A stretch of 7,172 nucleotides of DNA, taken from Methanomicrobiales archaeon (lineage in GTDB: Archaea > Halobacteriota > Methanomicrobia > Methanomicrobiales > Methanoculleaceae). Positions 1-5,591 of the stretch are shown in pieces. The notes under the pieces are model-generated. The model was given only the letters and a program-made list of their open reading frames with translations, had not been told where the DNA came from and ran no database searches. Within the stretch, counting starts at the first letter, position 1; each line of letters opens with the position of its first letter. Location: NCBI GenBank assembly GCA_019136335.1, contig JAGVUK010000087.1:1-7172 (forward strand). The letters are read 5' to 3'. The position numbers and the translations under genes are program-made.

Positions 1-1
1 C

Positions 2-790
2 GAGGACGAGTACGTCCTCCCGATCATCCAGTCCCGGGTGCCGGTCAGCAGCGTGCGCAGGGTCGTGGTCAACCAGATGCCGAACCTCGAGGGGACGTAC
101 TACATCCTCAGGCGTCTCCTCGACGACCCGAAGGTCTCAAAGATCGTGCTCGTGCCGCTCGGTCTTGCCATGCTCCTCTACGCCGTGGGCTACCTGCTCG
201 GGTACCCGGAAGGCGCAACCATCGTCGTCGTCGGCGTCGTCGGCACCTACCTGCTCTTCAAGGGCGTCGGTATCGACGAGATCTTCGGCTACCTGATCAC
301 ATCGCTGAAGACCTCGCTCCATGGCGGCAGGTTCACCTTTGTCTCCTACATAACGGCGATACTGCTCGGCATCGTCGGGATCGTCCTCGGGCTCATAAGT
401 CTCCTCGACTACTATACCTCCGCAGGGATCTTCTTCCAGGTGCTCGCGTTCATCTATGGTGCCATCGCCTGGTTCACCGCCGCCGGCCTCGTTGCATCGG
501 GGGGCAAGATCATCGACGTCTTCTTAAACGAACGGGAGGCGATCCGGCGGGTGGTCGCCCTGCCGTTCTTCGTGCTGGCGATCGGGGCCATCGCCTACGG
601 GGCGAGCATCTACATCCTCTCGATCAGCGAGATCTCCAGGTTCCCCATATCGGCAGATGCCGGCGTAAAATACATCATCTTCGCCACGATCGGGGGCCTC
701 TTCTGCGCCTTCCTCGGCGTCTACCTCCAGTCACTCCTCGGCCGGTGGGGAGACGAGCACGAACCGCTCGCGCTGAAGAGGGGCGCGTGA
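2..790 (+). CDS. DUF373 family integral membrane protein, C-terminal part (5' truncated by window edge)
   Basis: The reading frame is open from base 2, with no stop before the TGA at 788-790, so the true start lies left of the window and the first in-frame GTG (38) is probably internal. The visible 262 residues begin with a soluble stretch (QSRVPVSSVRRVVVNQMP, then NLEGTYYILRRLL) typical of DUF373 proteins. About six hydrophobic segments follow, for example VLVPLGLAMLLYAVGYLLG, YITAILLGIVGIVLGLISLL and YIIFATIGGLFCAFLGVYL. The tail is short and charged (GDEHEPLALKRGA). The assignment comes from recognising the family's characteristic sequence, not from a search. DUF373 is a conserved archaeal family whose biochemical role is unknown to me; the topology implies the cytoplasmic membrane. 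The gene converges on the minus-strand secreted-protein gene across a 661-base repeat region. Confidence 0.88.
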   Translation, partial: EDEYVLPIIQSRVPVSSVRRVVVNQMPNLEGTYYILRRLLDDPKVSKIVLVPLGLAMLLYAVGYLLGYPEGATIVVVGVVGTYLLFKGVGIDEIFGYLITSLKTSLHGGRFTFVSYITAILLGIVGIVLGLISLLDYYTSAGIFFQVLAFIYGAIAWFTAAGLVASGGKIIDVFLNEREAIRRVVALPFFVLAIGAIAYGASIYILSISEISRFPISADAGVKYIIFATIGGLFCAFLGVYLQSLLGRWGDEHEPLALKRGA

Positions 791-850
791 GGCTCTGCCG
801 GGAGACCTCGCCGTCGCACCCCGGGGCACGCCCGGGCACCGCCCTCCCGG

Positions 851-1016
851 CGTAGTAGCCACCACGGTTCACTGAACGAGGCCTGACCCCCGGGGAGGAA
901 CCTGTTCCTGGCCGGTTCTTCCCGGTCTTCCGGGAAACCGGCGTCAACACCGTTTCCTGGCACGGCTCACCCCCGGATATCGCAAACACTGCCCCCGCCC
1001 CTAAGGGGAAGGGGGC
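851..1016 (+). repeat. GC-rich repeat unit, copy A
   Basis: The copy contains the landmarks TAGCCACCACGGTTCACTG (856-874), GGCACGGCT (959-967), GGATATCGC (975-983) and CACTGCCCC (987-995), and ends in a GC hairpin at 991-1016. The same landmarks occur in the same order in copy B. It lies just past the DUF373 stop codon. The edges are approximate because the copies have diverged. Confidence 0.7.
991..1016. other. GC hairpin at the end of repeat copy A
   Basis: GCCCCC (991-996) and CCCC (998-1001) can pair with GGGG (1005-1008) and GGGGGC (1011-1016) around a TAA loop. One base is unpaired on the left arm and two on the right. It equals in position the GC hairpins of the other repeat copies. 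It lies upstream of two T5 tracts on the plus strand. Confidence 0.65.
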
Positions 1017-1035
1017 GTGGGCTTGCAGAGAGGTA

Positions 1036-1054
1036 TTTTTGGGTGTCGCTTTTT
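1036..1054 (+). terminator. Candidate oligo-T terminator for the DUF373 transcript
   Basis: Two T5 runs (1036-1040 and 1050-1054) follow the GC hairpin at 991-1016. Archaeal RNA polymerase stops at oligo-T tracts. These are the first such tracts after the DUF373 stop, about 250 bases downstream, so the transcript would carry repeat copy A as its 3' end. This is an inference from sequence only. Confidence 0.35.
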
Positions 1055-1080
1055 CCGGGGAGGGGGTTTCCCCTCCCCGG
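1055..1080. other. Perfect 11-bp GC hairpin between repeat copies A and B
   Basis: CCGGGGAGGGG (1055-1065) is exactly complementary to CCCCTCCCCGG (1070-1080), with a GTTT loop. The structure should be very stable in RNA or single-stranded DNA. A T5 run touches its left side. On the minus strand that run reads as A5, so it is not a classical terminator in that direction. Confidence 0.75.
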
Positions 1081-1092
1081 TCCCCACCCCCC

Positions 1093-1321
1093 GTAGCGAT
1101 AGCCACCACGGTCCACTGTCCGGGGAGATCCCGGAGAAGAACCAGATCCGGGCTATATCCCTGCACCCCACCTGCCCCCTCCAGGGAAACCGACACGAAG
1201 GGCGCCCCCGGGCACGGCTTCCCACTGGATATCGCCACGCACTGCCCCTGCCCCCGGGGGGCGGGGGAGGAGGCCGAAGGCCGGGCGGGGTGGGGGTTGC
1301 CGGAGAGCGGCGTTATGAGTA
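1093..1321 (+). repeat. GC-rich repeat unit, copy B (inverted partner of the right-flank copy)
   Basis: Landmarks in order are TAGCGATAGCCACCACGG (1093-1110), GGTCCACTG (1110-1118), GATCCGGGCT (1145-1154), a 41-base core (1208-1248), an imperfect GC hairpin (about 1245-1267), GGGGGTTGCCGGAGA (1292-1306) and ATGAGTA (1315-1321). The 41-base core matches the reverse complement of 7126-7166 without a mismatch, as read by eye. The 15-base block at 1292-1306 is likewise identical to the reverse complement of 7063-7077. Confidence 0.8.
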
Positions 1322-1398
1322 TCCCCTACAGGGATGCCGGGGCGGGGCGAACGGGCCTGGTGTTTGGCATGGTTCCCGGCAGGCGGACCAGATCACCT

Positions 1399-1438
1399 CC
1401 GGGCACGGGGTCCCCCGCCGGATAACGATGCGCACTGC
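1399..1438 (+). repeat. Degraded third repeat core
   Basis: CCGGGCACGG (1399-1408), then GGATAACG (1420-1427) and GCACTGC (1432-1438), follow the order and spacing of the repeat core in copy B with several substitutions and small indels. It sits directly downstream of the stop codon of the secreted-protein gene. Confidence 0.5.
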
Positions 1439-1451
1439 AGGCCGGGCCTGT

Positions 1452-1901
1452 TCACGGTCGAGCAAAATAGCCGAGTCCGTCAGGGAACTCGCTGATATTC
1501 TCGTACCGCCTGACGTCCTGCGGGGTGATGATGGTGAGCGAAGGCACGACCACGCCAAACCGGTGCGCGGGGAACCAGTACGACCCCTGCCCGTAGTTGT
1601 CCGAGACGTTGTTCACACGCACCTCGGCGCGCTCGAGATCGAGGTACTGAACTCTCGTGTCGTTGAAGTTCAGGATATCAAGTGTCTTCTGCCTCAGGTC
1701 GGCTTTCCCGAGGAGGAAGACGAGGAACGCGATGCCGCCGTCGATCGTATAGTTCATGGTGACGACGGCGTTCTCGTTCTCCAGTCGGATGGTGACGTCC
1801 TTTACCGTGATGTAGCCGTACCGCTCCTCGCCCACCGCTACGGCGGGTGCGACGAGAGCAGCCGCCAGCATCAGCACAACTCCGACCGCCACCCACTTCA
1901 T
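1452..1901 (-). CDS. Secreted or surface protein of unknown function, 149 aa
   Basis: I do not recognise a named family. Residues 1-22 form a Sec-type signal peptide: MKW, a hydrophobic stretch, then APAVA, with plausible cleavage near residue 22. The mature part is about 127 residues and looks mostly beta-strand (YGYITVKDVTIRL, AVVTMNYTIDG, RAEVRVNNVS), with no cysteine and no second membrane helix after residue 65. Four N-X-S/T sequons (N50, N80, N98, N135) suggest an N-glycosylated exterior protein, as is common in methanogens. The C-terminal part (TPQDVRRYENISEF) is polar and reads as a conserved motif, although I cannot check this. The ATG at 1901 is chosen because a TATA-like box lies about 26 bases upstream, as expected for a leaderless mRNA. 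It is separated from alba by 244 bases and appears monocistronic. It converges on the DUF373 gene. Confidence 0.8.
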   Translation of the reverse strand: MKWVAVGVVLMLAAALVAPAVAVGEERYGYITVKDVTIRLENENAVVTMNYTIDGGIAFLVFLLGKADLRQKTLDILNFNDTRVQYLDLERAEVRVNNVSDNYGQGSYWFPAHRFGVVVPSLTIITPQDVRRYENISEFPDGLGYFARP

Positions 1902-1921
1902 ACTACAATAGTTATGGGGTG

Positions 1922-1939
1922 ACTCATAAAACCTTTATG
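1922..1939 (-). promoter_or_regulatory. Palindromic TATA-like promoter of the secreted-protein gene
   Basis: CATAAA (1925-1930), ACC and TTTATG (1934-1939) form a perfect inverted repeat. On the minus strand the box reads GGTTTTATGAG, centred about 26 bases upstream of the ATG at 1901. That spacing puts transcription start at or next to the ATG. No ribosome-binding site precedes the ATG, which fits leaderless translation. Because of the symmetry, the opposite strand carries an equal box. Confidence 0.55.
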
Positions 1940-1986
1940 GTCCACCGGAGCCAAAGAGGCCGTATGCTCGAATTTTCAGCCGAATT

Positions 1987-2024
1987 ACTCTCATAAAACC
2001 CGTTTTTATGATGCGCCGGCACCC
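1987..2024. promoter_or_regulatory. Second copy of the palindromic promoter-like module
   Basis: TCATAAAA (1991-1998) and TTTTATGA (2004-2011) are exact reverse complements around a 5-base spacer. With its flanks (ACTC on the left, GCGCCGGCACC on the right) this resembles the module at 1922-1951 (ACTC, ATAAAACC, TTTATG, then CACCGGAGCC). It lies about 90-110 bases upstream of the secreted-protein start. It could be a second promoter in either direction or an operator; the sequence does not decide. Confidence 0.45.
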
Positions 2025-2125
2025 AGCAGCGCAACGCCGGGGACGCCGGTAAGGGAAGAGGCGCCGACGACGCGCGGTCCCGCCGGGCTCCTCCCGTCGA
2101 GGCACGTGAACCGGGGCGAATCCCC

Positions 2126-2132
2126 AAAAAAA
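2126..2132 (-). terminator. Oligo-T terminator after alba
   Basis: The minus strand carries a run of seven T, 13 bases beyond the alba TGA. Oligo-T runs without a required hairpin are standard archaeal termination signals. A weak GGGG/CCCC pair follows the run and does not precede it. Confidence 0.65.
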
Positions 2133-2145
2133 GTGCTTCGAGGCC

Positions 2146-2421
2146 TCACTTCGCATGAGCGAGGACGATCTCGATGCTTGAGACGTTCGTCTTTCCGGTG
2201 TCGGTGTCGATCATCTCGGTCGATGTGAAGATCTCTTTCTTGCTTACGTTCTCTAAGAACCGGTTGAGTGCAATCTCCGCTGTATCGACCGCACGCGAAA
2301 TAGCCTTCCCCCGGGCCTTAATCGCAACCTCTTCCGCTCCGTTGTTGAACTGGGTGACCACCGCGAGCACATAGTTCATGACCGGTTTGTTTCCCACGAA
2401 TACTGTGTTATCCTTTATCAT
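2146..2421 (-). CDS. albA: DNA/RNA-binding protein Alba
   Basis: Alba is a small archaeal nucleic-acid-binding protein that coats and bridges DNA and also binds RNA; in Sulfolobus its DNA affinity is lowered by acetylation of a lysine. The 91-residue product has the typical length and opening: NTVFVGNKPVMNYVLAVVTQF. It continues with the basic loop-helix AIKARGKAISRAVDTAEIALNRF and a beta-hairpin region (VSKKEIFTSTEMIDTDTG) that reaches into the minor groove in the family. I chose the ATG at 2421 over the in-frame GTG at 2430 because GAGGTG (2428-2433) is a good ribosome-binding site six bases before the ATG, and the GTG lies inside it. Alba starts 14 bases after the asd stop and should be co-transcribed with asd. 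A T7 tract ends the unit. Confidence 0.93.
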   Translation of the reverse strand: MIKDNTVFVGNKPVMNYVLAVVTQFNNGAEEVAIKARGKAISRAVDTAEIALNRFLENVSKKEIFTSTEMIDTDTGKTNVSSIEIVLAHAK

Positions 2422-2427
2422 CAAGCC

Positions 2428-2433
2428 CACCTC
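2428..2433 (-). promoter_or_regulatory. Ribosome-binding site of alba
   Basis: GAGGTG on the minus strand, six bases before the ATG at 2421. It decides the start because the alternative GTG start is embedded in it. It lies 2 bases after the end of the asd stop region, as expected for an internal cistron. Confidence 0.7.
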
Positions 2434-2435
2434 GT

Positions 2436-3452
2436 CTAAAGATACTTCCTCGAGTATATCAGCTCTGCGTTGAGGACGGATGCGCCTGCAGCCCCACGGA
2501 TGGTGTTGTGCCCGAGCGCAACGAACCGTAATCCTTCGCGGATTCTCCCGACGGACACCGTCATGCCCCGCCCCCGGTTGCGGTCAAGCCGGGGTTGTGG
2601 ACGATCAGGCTGGTCAAAGAGCTCAACTGCCTTTGCTGGTTGTAAGGGTAGATTGCTGAAGGGTGACTTAAAGGTTGCGTAAGCTTTTTTCACCTCGGCA
2701 ACCGACTCCTTAACGTCGACCCAGACCGCGATGGTGTGCCCGTCGATGACAGGGACCCGGTGACAACTTGCGCTCACCCGGAACGGAGCGGGAACCACCT
2801 CGGAACCGTTGAACGTGCCCATGATCTTTGCAGTCTCGGTCTCGATCTTCTCCTCCTCAGAACCGATATAGGGGATGACGTTGTCATAGATGTCCATAGC
2901 GGGGACACCCGCAAACCCGGCTCCCGAGATCGCCTGCATGGTTGCTGCACGCACATCGTGGAACTCGAACGGTCTGAGGGGTGCGAGGGCCAGCACAAGG
3001 ACGATCGTCGAGCAGTTCGGGTTGGTCACGATGAACCCCCCGTTTCCGCGGTCCCGCTGGACGTCGATCAGGCCCAGGTGATCCGGGTTGACCTCCGGGA
3101 TCACCAGCGGAACGTCCGGGTCCATGCGGTGCGACCGGGCGTTGCTGCAGACGGCGATGCCCGCATTGACGAGCTCGGTCTCGAGAGGCCCCGCCACATC
3201 AGCAGGGAGCGCCGAGAAGACGAGATCGCAGTCCTTCAGGCTCTCGACGGTTGTGGGAGTGACGACGATATCGCTGACGTTGTCCGGGTACGGCGCATCA
3301 AGGCGCCAGTTGACCACTTTACCATATGGTTTTCCCGCACTTCGTTCAGAAGCGGTGAGTGTCTGGAGATGAAACCAGGGATGATCCGCTAAAAGTTGAA
3401 CGAAACGCTGTCCCACCGCTCCTGTGGCACCAAGCACTCCTACATGAATCAT
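2436..3452 (-). CDS. asd: Aspartate-semialdehyde dehydrogenase
   Basis: The enzyme reduces L-aspartyl-4-phosphate to L-aspartate 4-semialdehyde with NADPH. This is the branch-point step feeding lysine/diaminopimelate, threonine and methionine. The 338-residue product starts with the Rossmann loop GATGAVGQRF (residues 8-17). The catalytic cysteine is in TNPNCST (Cys147), followed by SGAGFAGVPAMDIYDNVIPY and the EEEKIETETAKI helix typical of the archaeal/fungal branch. The substrate-binding and catalytic stretch SASCHRVPVIDGH follows (His239 the likely base). I prefer the ATG at 3452 to the in-frame TTG at 3458: no ribosome-binding site serves either, and a TATA-like box about 32 bases upstream implies a very short leader. 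It is separated from dapB by the ferredoxin gene. It is followed directly by alba. Confidence 0.95.
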   Translation of the reverse strand: MIHVGVLGATGAVGQRFVQLLADHPWFHLQTLTASERSAGKPYGKVVNWRLDAPYPDNVSDIVVTPTTVESLKDCDLVFSALPADVAGPLETELVNAGIAVCSNARSHRMDPDVPLVIPEVNPDHLGLIDVQRDRGNGGFIVTNPNCSTIVLVLALAPLRPFEFHDVRAATMQAISGAGFAGVPAMDIYDNVIPYIGSEEEKIETETAKIMGTFNGSEVVPAPFRVSASCHRVPVIDGHTIAVWVDVKESVAEVKKAYATFKSPFSNLPLQPAKAVELFDQPDRPQPRLDRNRGRGMTVSVGRIREGLRFVALGHNTIRGAAGASVLNAELIYSRKYL

Positions 3453-3478
3453 AGACAAAAATATCTGTAGTGTAGGAG

Positions 3479-3488
3479 GTATTAAAAG
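3479..3488 (-). promoter_or_regulatory. Candidate promoter of asd-alba
   Basis: The minus strand reads CTCTTTTAATACC. The TTTTAATA box is centred about 32 bases before the asd ATG, which predicts an mRNA leader of only a few bases. No Shine-Dalgarno sequence precedes asd. It lies in the 47-base gap after the ferredoxin stop, so read-through from the ferredoxin is also possible. Confidence 0.5.
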
Positions 3489-3499
3489 AGTATGTTTCT

Positions 3500-3673
3500 T
3501 TATTCCATCGAGATTGCCTCAGACGGGCACTCGTCGACGCAGGTTTCGCAATCGACGCAGAGATCAGGGTCGACCTTGGCTTTGCCGTCCTCCATGGTGA
3601 TGGCGGAAGCCGGGCAGACTTCTATACAGGTCTCACAGGCGGTACACTTCTCAATATCAACAACTGCTGGCAA
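3500..3673 (-). CDS. Small 2x[4Fe-4S] ferredoxin, 57 aa, TTG start
   Basis: This is a low-potential electron carrier of the bacterial/methanogen ferredoxin type, acting in the cytoplasm. The protein is only 57 residues and carries two complete cluster motifs: CTACETCIEVCP (Cys10, 13, 16, 20) and CVDCETCVDECP (Cys39, 42, 45, 49). The spacing is CxxCxxCxxxCP in both, predicting two cubane clusters with the usual crossed ligation. The start is the TTG at 3673: a GGAGG site lies seven bases before it (3681-3685), the product then begins with PAVVDIEKC like other small ferredoxins, and no nearby ATG fits. It sits between dapB and asd with its own TATA box. Neither enzyme needs ferredoxin directly, so the placement probably reflects genome order and not a shared pathway. 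Its partner enzymes cannot be told from the window. Confidence 0.93.
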   Translation of the reverse strand: MPAVVDIEKCTACETCIEVCPASAITMEDGKAKVDPDLCVDCETCVDECPSEAISME

Positions 3674-3680
3674 TTTTTTT

Positions 3681-3685
3681 CCTCC
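3681..3685 (-). promoter_or_regulatory. Strong ribosome-binding site at a TTG start (ferredoxin)
   Basis: GGAGG followed by a seven-base A-rich spacer, then TTG. The strength of this site compensates for the weak start codon and fixes the reading start of the ferredoxin. Confidence 0.8.
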
Positions 3686-3710
3686 AAGCGTACATGTTTT
3701 TCTAGCGTCG

Positions 3711-3723
3711 TAAAAATAAATTT
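3711..3723 (-). promoter_or_regulatory. TATA box of the ferredoxin gene, overlapping the dapB 3' end
   Basis: The minus strand reads GAAATTTATTTTTACG: an A-rich BRE-like stretch, then a TATA box (TTTATTTTTA, 3711-3720) about 43 bases before the TTG. Transcription should start near 3691, giving a leader of about 18 bases that contains the GGAGG site. The same T-rich stretch, preceded by a small GGGAGGCTCCC inverted repeat just after the dapB stop, could also end the dapB transcript. Confidence 0.6.
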
Positions 3724-3753
3724 CGTTTCCGAAAGGCGGCTGGGAGCCTCCCC

Positions 3754-4512
3754 TCAGATCCCGAGGACATCCTGCATGGTGTATATGCGCGGTTCTCTCC
3801 CGACGACCCAGCGCGCAGCCCGGACGGCACCCTGCGCGAACACCGCCCGGTCGTAGGCCCGGTGAGAGATCTCGATGCACTCAAAGTTCCCCGCGAAGAG
3901 GACCGCGTGGTCGCCGACGATATCGCCGCCGCGGATGACGTGCACGCCGATCTCGTTCTTCCGTTCCGTTGCACCCACACGGCCGTAGACCTTCTCGCGG
4001 TCGCCGAGCTCCTGGTCGAGGATCTCAAGGATGGTCTTTGCGGTGCCGCTCGGGGCGTCCTTCTTGTGGCGGTGGTGGGCTTCCGTGACCTCGATATCGT
4101 AGTCGCCGAGCTCGCGAGCGGCTTCCCGCACGAGCTTCCAGAAGATGTTGACGCCGACGGAGAAGTTGCTCGATATCACGGCGGGGACGTTCCCCTCGAC
4201 GGCGCCCCGGATCGTCTCCCGCTGTTCAGGAGAGAACCCGGTCGTCCCGACGACGAGCGCCACGCCGTTTCTCGCGGCGGCCCTGACGTTTTCGACGGCA
4301 GCGGCCGCGACGGTGAAGTCGACAAGGACGTCGGGTTTCTTCTCCTTGAGGAATTCGTCAAGCCTCGTCGCAGGGACGACTTCCGTCCCAAAGAGCGTTC
4401 CCTCCCTCACGTCGACGCCGCCGACCAGGGAGAGGTCGGGGGCCTCATCGACGATCCGGCCGATGGTGGTGCCCATTCTCCCCAGGGCCCCGGATACGGC
4501 GATCTTAATCAT
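3754..4512 (-). CDS. dapB: 4-hydroxy-tetrahydrodipicolinate reductase
   Basis: DapB reduces the DapA product with NAD(P)H to tetrahydrodipicolinate in the lysine/diaminopimelate pathway. The 252-residue protein is of normal length. The N-terminal Rossmann domain begins MIKIAVSGALGRMG (nucleotide-binding loop, residues 8-14). DFTVAAA (65-71) and the loop VVGTTGF (87-93) line the cofactor site. SSNFSVGVN (114-122) precedes the signature EAHHRHKKDAPSGTA (144-158), which holds the catalytic histidine (His146) and lysine (Lys150) plus the substrate-binding SGT. The ATG at 4512 lies inside the end of dapA: the 8-base overlap ATGATTAA carries both the dapB start and the dapA stop, implying translational coupling. 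It is the last gene of the HD-thiN-S17e-dapA-dapB run. The C-terminus is complete (YTMQDVLGI). Confidence 0.96.
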   Translation of the reverse strand: MIKIAVSGALGRMGTTIGRIVDEAPDLSLVGGVDVREGTLFGTEVVPATRLDEFLKEKKPDVLVDFTVAAAAVENVRAAARNGVALVVGTTGFSPEQRETIRGAVEGNVPAVISSNFSVGVNIFWKLVREAARELGDYDIEVTEAHHRHKKDAPSGTAKTILEILDQELGDREKVYGRVGATERKNEIGVHVIRGGDIVGDHAVLFAGNFECIEISHRAYDRAVFAQGAVRAARWVVGREPRIYTMQDVLGI

Positions 4513-5380
4513 AGCTCTGTAGCACCTTCCTGAGTTGTTCCGTCTTCTGCCCGTCCAGGTCGTCGAGCGGCAGCCTGACCGGTCCTGCGGCCATCCCGGA
4601 GAGCCCGACCGCCTTCTTCACGGGGATGGGATTTGTGTCGATGAACATCGCCCGCATGAGCGGCGAGAGTTCGAAGTGCAGGTCCTGTGCGCGGGCAAGG
4701 TCGCCCGCGCGGAACGCCTCGTACATCTGCACCATCCGGCCGGGGTCGACGTTCGCGGTCACCGATATCACGCCCGCGCCTCCCAGCGCGAGGACGGGAA
4801 GCGTCATCGCGTCGTCGCCCGAGAGCACGACGAACTCCTCGTCCCGCGTCCCCTCGATGATCCGGGATATCTGGACGATATCGCCGCTTGCCTCCTTCAC
4901 GCCGACGATATTCGGGTGCCGGGCGAGCTCGATCACAAGGTCCGGCTGGAGGTTCTGCCCCGTCCGGCCGGGGACGTTGTAGAGGACGATGGGAAGACCG
5001 ATATCGGCAAGCTTCGTGAAGTGCTTGACGAGACCGGAGCGGTTCGGCTTGTTGTAGTACGGGCTGATGACGAGGGCGCCGTCCGCGCCCGCGTCCTTTG
5101 CCGACCGGGTCAGCCGGATCGCCTCTTCGGTGTTGTTCGACCCGGTCCCCGCAAGCACCGGCACCCGTCCGTTGACGACCTCGATGGTCTCGGCGATCAC
5201 CCGCTCGTGCTCCTCAAACGTGAGCGTCGCGGACTCCCCGGTCGACCCGCAGGGGACGATGCCGTGGATCCCGCGTTGCAGCAGCGATTCGATGTTGGAC
5301 CGTAATCCTTCAATATCGAGACTCATCCCGGAGTCCCGGTGAAAAGGGGTAACGATTGCTGGAAGGATTCCCTCAAACAT
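4505..5380 (-). CDS. dapA: 4-hydroxy-tetrahydrodipicolinate synthase
   Basis: DapA condenses pyruvate with aspartate semialdehyde (the Asd product) to give 4-hydroxy-tetrahydrodipicolinate. The 291-residue protein is a full-length (beta/alpha)8 aldolase of the NAL/DHDPS class. Visible motifs are ILPAIVTPF (5-13), the substrate-carboxylate loop GSTGES (45-50), YYNKP (108-112), LYNVPGRTG (133-141, with the proton-relay Tyr134 and substrate-binding Arg139), and GVKEASG (160-166) carrying the Schiff-base Lys162. Arg139 favours DHDPS over other members of the superfamily, as does the adjacent dapB. The ATG at 5380 lies ten bases after the S17e stop. No clear ribosome-binding site precedes it, so translation may depend on re-initiation from S17e. 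Confidence 0.96.
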   Translation of the reverse strand: MFEGILPAIVTPFHRDSGMSLDIEGLRSNIESLLQRGIHGIVPCGSTGESATLTFEEHERVIAETIEVVNGRVPVLAGTGSNNTEEAIRLTRSAKDAGADGALVISPYYNKPNRSGLVKHFTKLADIGLPIVLYNVPGRTGQNLQPDLVIELARHPNIVGVKEASGDIVQISRIIEGTRDEEFVVLSGDDAMTLPVLALGGAGVISVTANVDPGRMVQMYEAFRAGDLARAQDLHFELSPLMRAMFIDTNPIPVKKAVGLSGMAAGPVRLPLDDLDGQKTEQLRKVLQSYD

Positions 5381-5390
5381 ATAGTGAGGT

Positions 5391-5579
5391 TTACCGCTTC
5401 CTGGTATTTATCTTTCTTGAGATGTATCCGGCAACCCGGTTCCGGACAGACTTGCTCCCGATCGTGGCGACTTCGGCGACGGCATGCTTATTCTCATCAA
5501 AGTCTCCGCTAAACCTTTCGCGATGCTTGACGATGAGTTCCTCGCCGAGGTTCTTGATATATGATGGCTTTATTCCCAT
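5391..5579 (-). CDS. rps17e: Small-subunit ribosomal protein S17e
   Basis: This is an archaeal/eukaryal-specific 30S protein with no bacterial counterpart. The 62-residue product is of usual length for archaea: MGIKPSYIKNLGEELI, FSGDFDENKHAV, then SKSVRNRVAGYISRKINTRKR, strongly basic and typical of the family. GGAAGGT (5584-5590) lies four bases before the ATG. The gene starts 12 bases after the thiN stop and ends ten bases before dapA, so it is embedded in a metabolic operon and not in a ribosomal-protein operon. A similar S17e-dapA-dapB neighbourhood is, as far as I recall, seen in other methanogens; this is memory and was not checked. Confidence 0.95.
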   Translation of the reverse strand: MGIKPSYIKNLGEELIVKHRERFSGDFDENKHAVAEVATIGSKSVRNRVAGYISRKINTRKR

Positions 5580-5591
5580 GTGGACCTTCCC

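Larger units (their letters stand above)
791..1451. repeat. Non-coding GC-rich repeat region between convergent genes
   Basis: No convincing gene lies here. Open frames on both strands are GC-driven and have compositionally odd translations rich in Pro, Gly and Arg. The stretch holds two diverged copies of a unit of about 250 bases (A, about 851-1016; B, about 1093-1321) and a degraded third piece (1399-1438), all in the same orientation. The A and B landmarks are offset by 244 bases at one end of the unit and 252 at the other. Strong GC hairpins sit at 991-1016 and 1055-1080. Two T5 tracts (1036-1040, 1050-1054) follow the first hairpin. Confidence 0.8.

Noticed and set aside
675..1238. Minus-strand open frame of 187 codons over the DUF373 end and repeat copy A
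   Set aside because: It overlaps a well-supported membrane protein, has an Arg/Gly-rich composition and lacks recognisable motifs.
791..1451. Insertion sequence or transposon remnant
   Set aside because: No transposase fragment, defined terminal inverted repeats or target-site duplication could be found. The repeat units have diffuse edges.
1017..1922. Long plus-strand open frame (301 codons) covering the repeats and the antisense of the secreted-protein gene
   Set aside because: The translation is low-complexity Pro/Gly/Arg in the repeat part and antisense-like later. The minus-strand gene has a signal peptide, sequons and a promoter, and the GC bias alone keeps frames open.
2111..2125. 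GGGGCGAATCCCC resembling a tRNA T-arm
   Set aside because: The loop lacks the full TTCGA pattern and no acceptor, D or anticodon arm can be built around it.
1924..2127. Small minus-strand frames between alba and the secreted-protein gene (67 and 73 codons)
   Set aside because: They run through the promoter-like palindromes and the GC-rich gap, have no ribosome-binding site that I can see, and no family character.
3862..5305. Long plus-strand frames opposite dapB and dapA
   Set aside because: These are antisense shadows of high-GC genes, rich in Asp, Arg and Val as expected from reversed codons. dapA and dapB have complete catalytic motifs.
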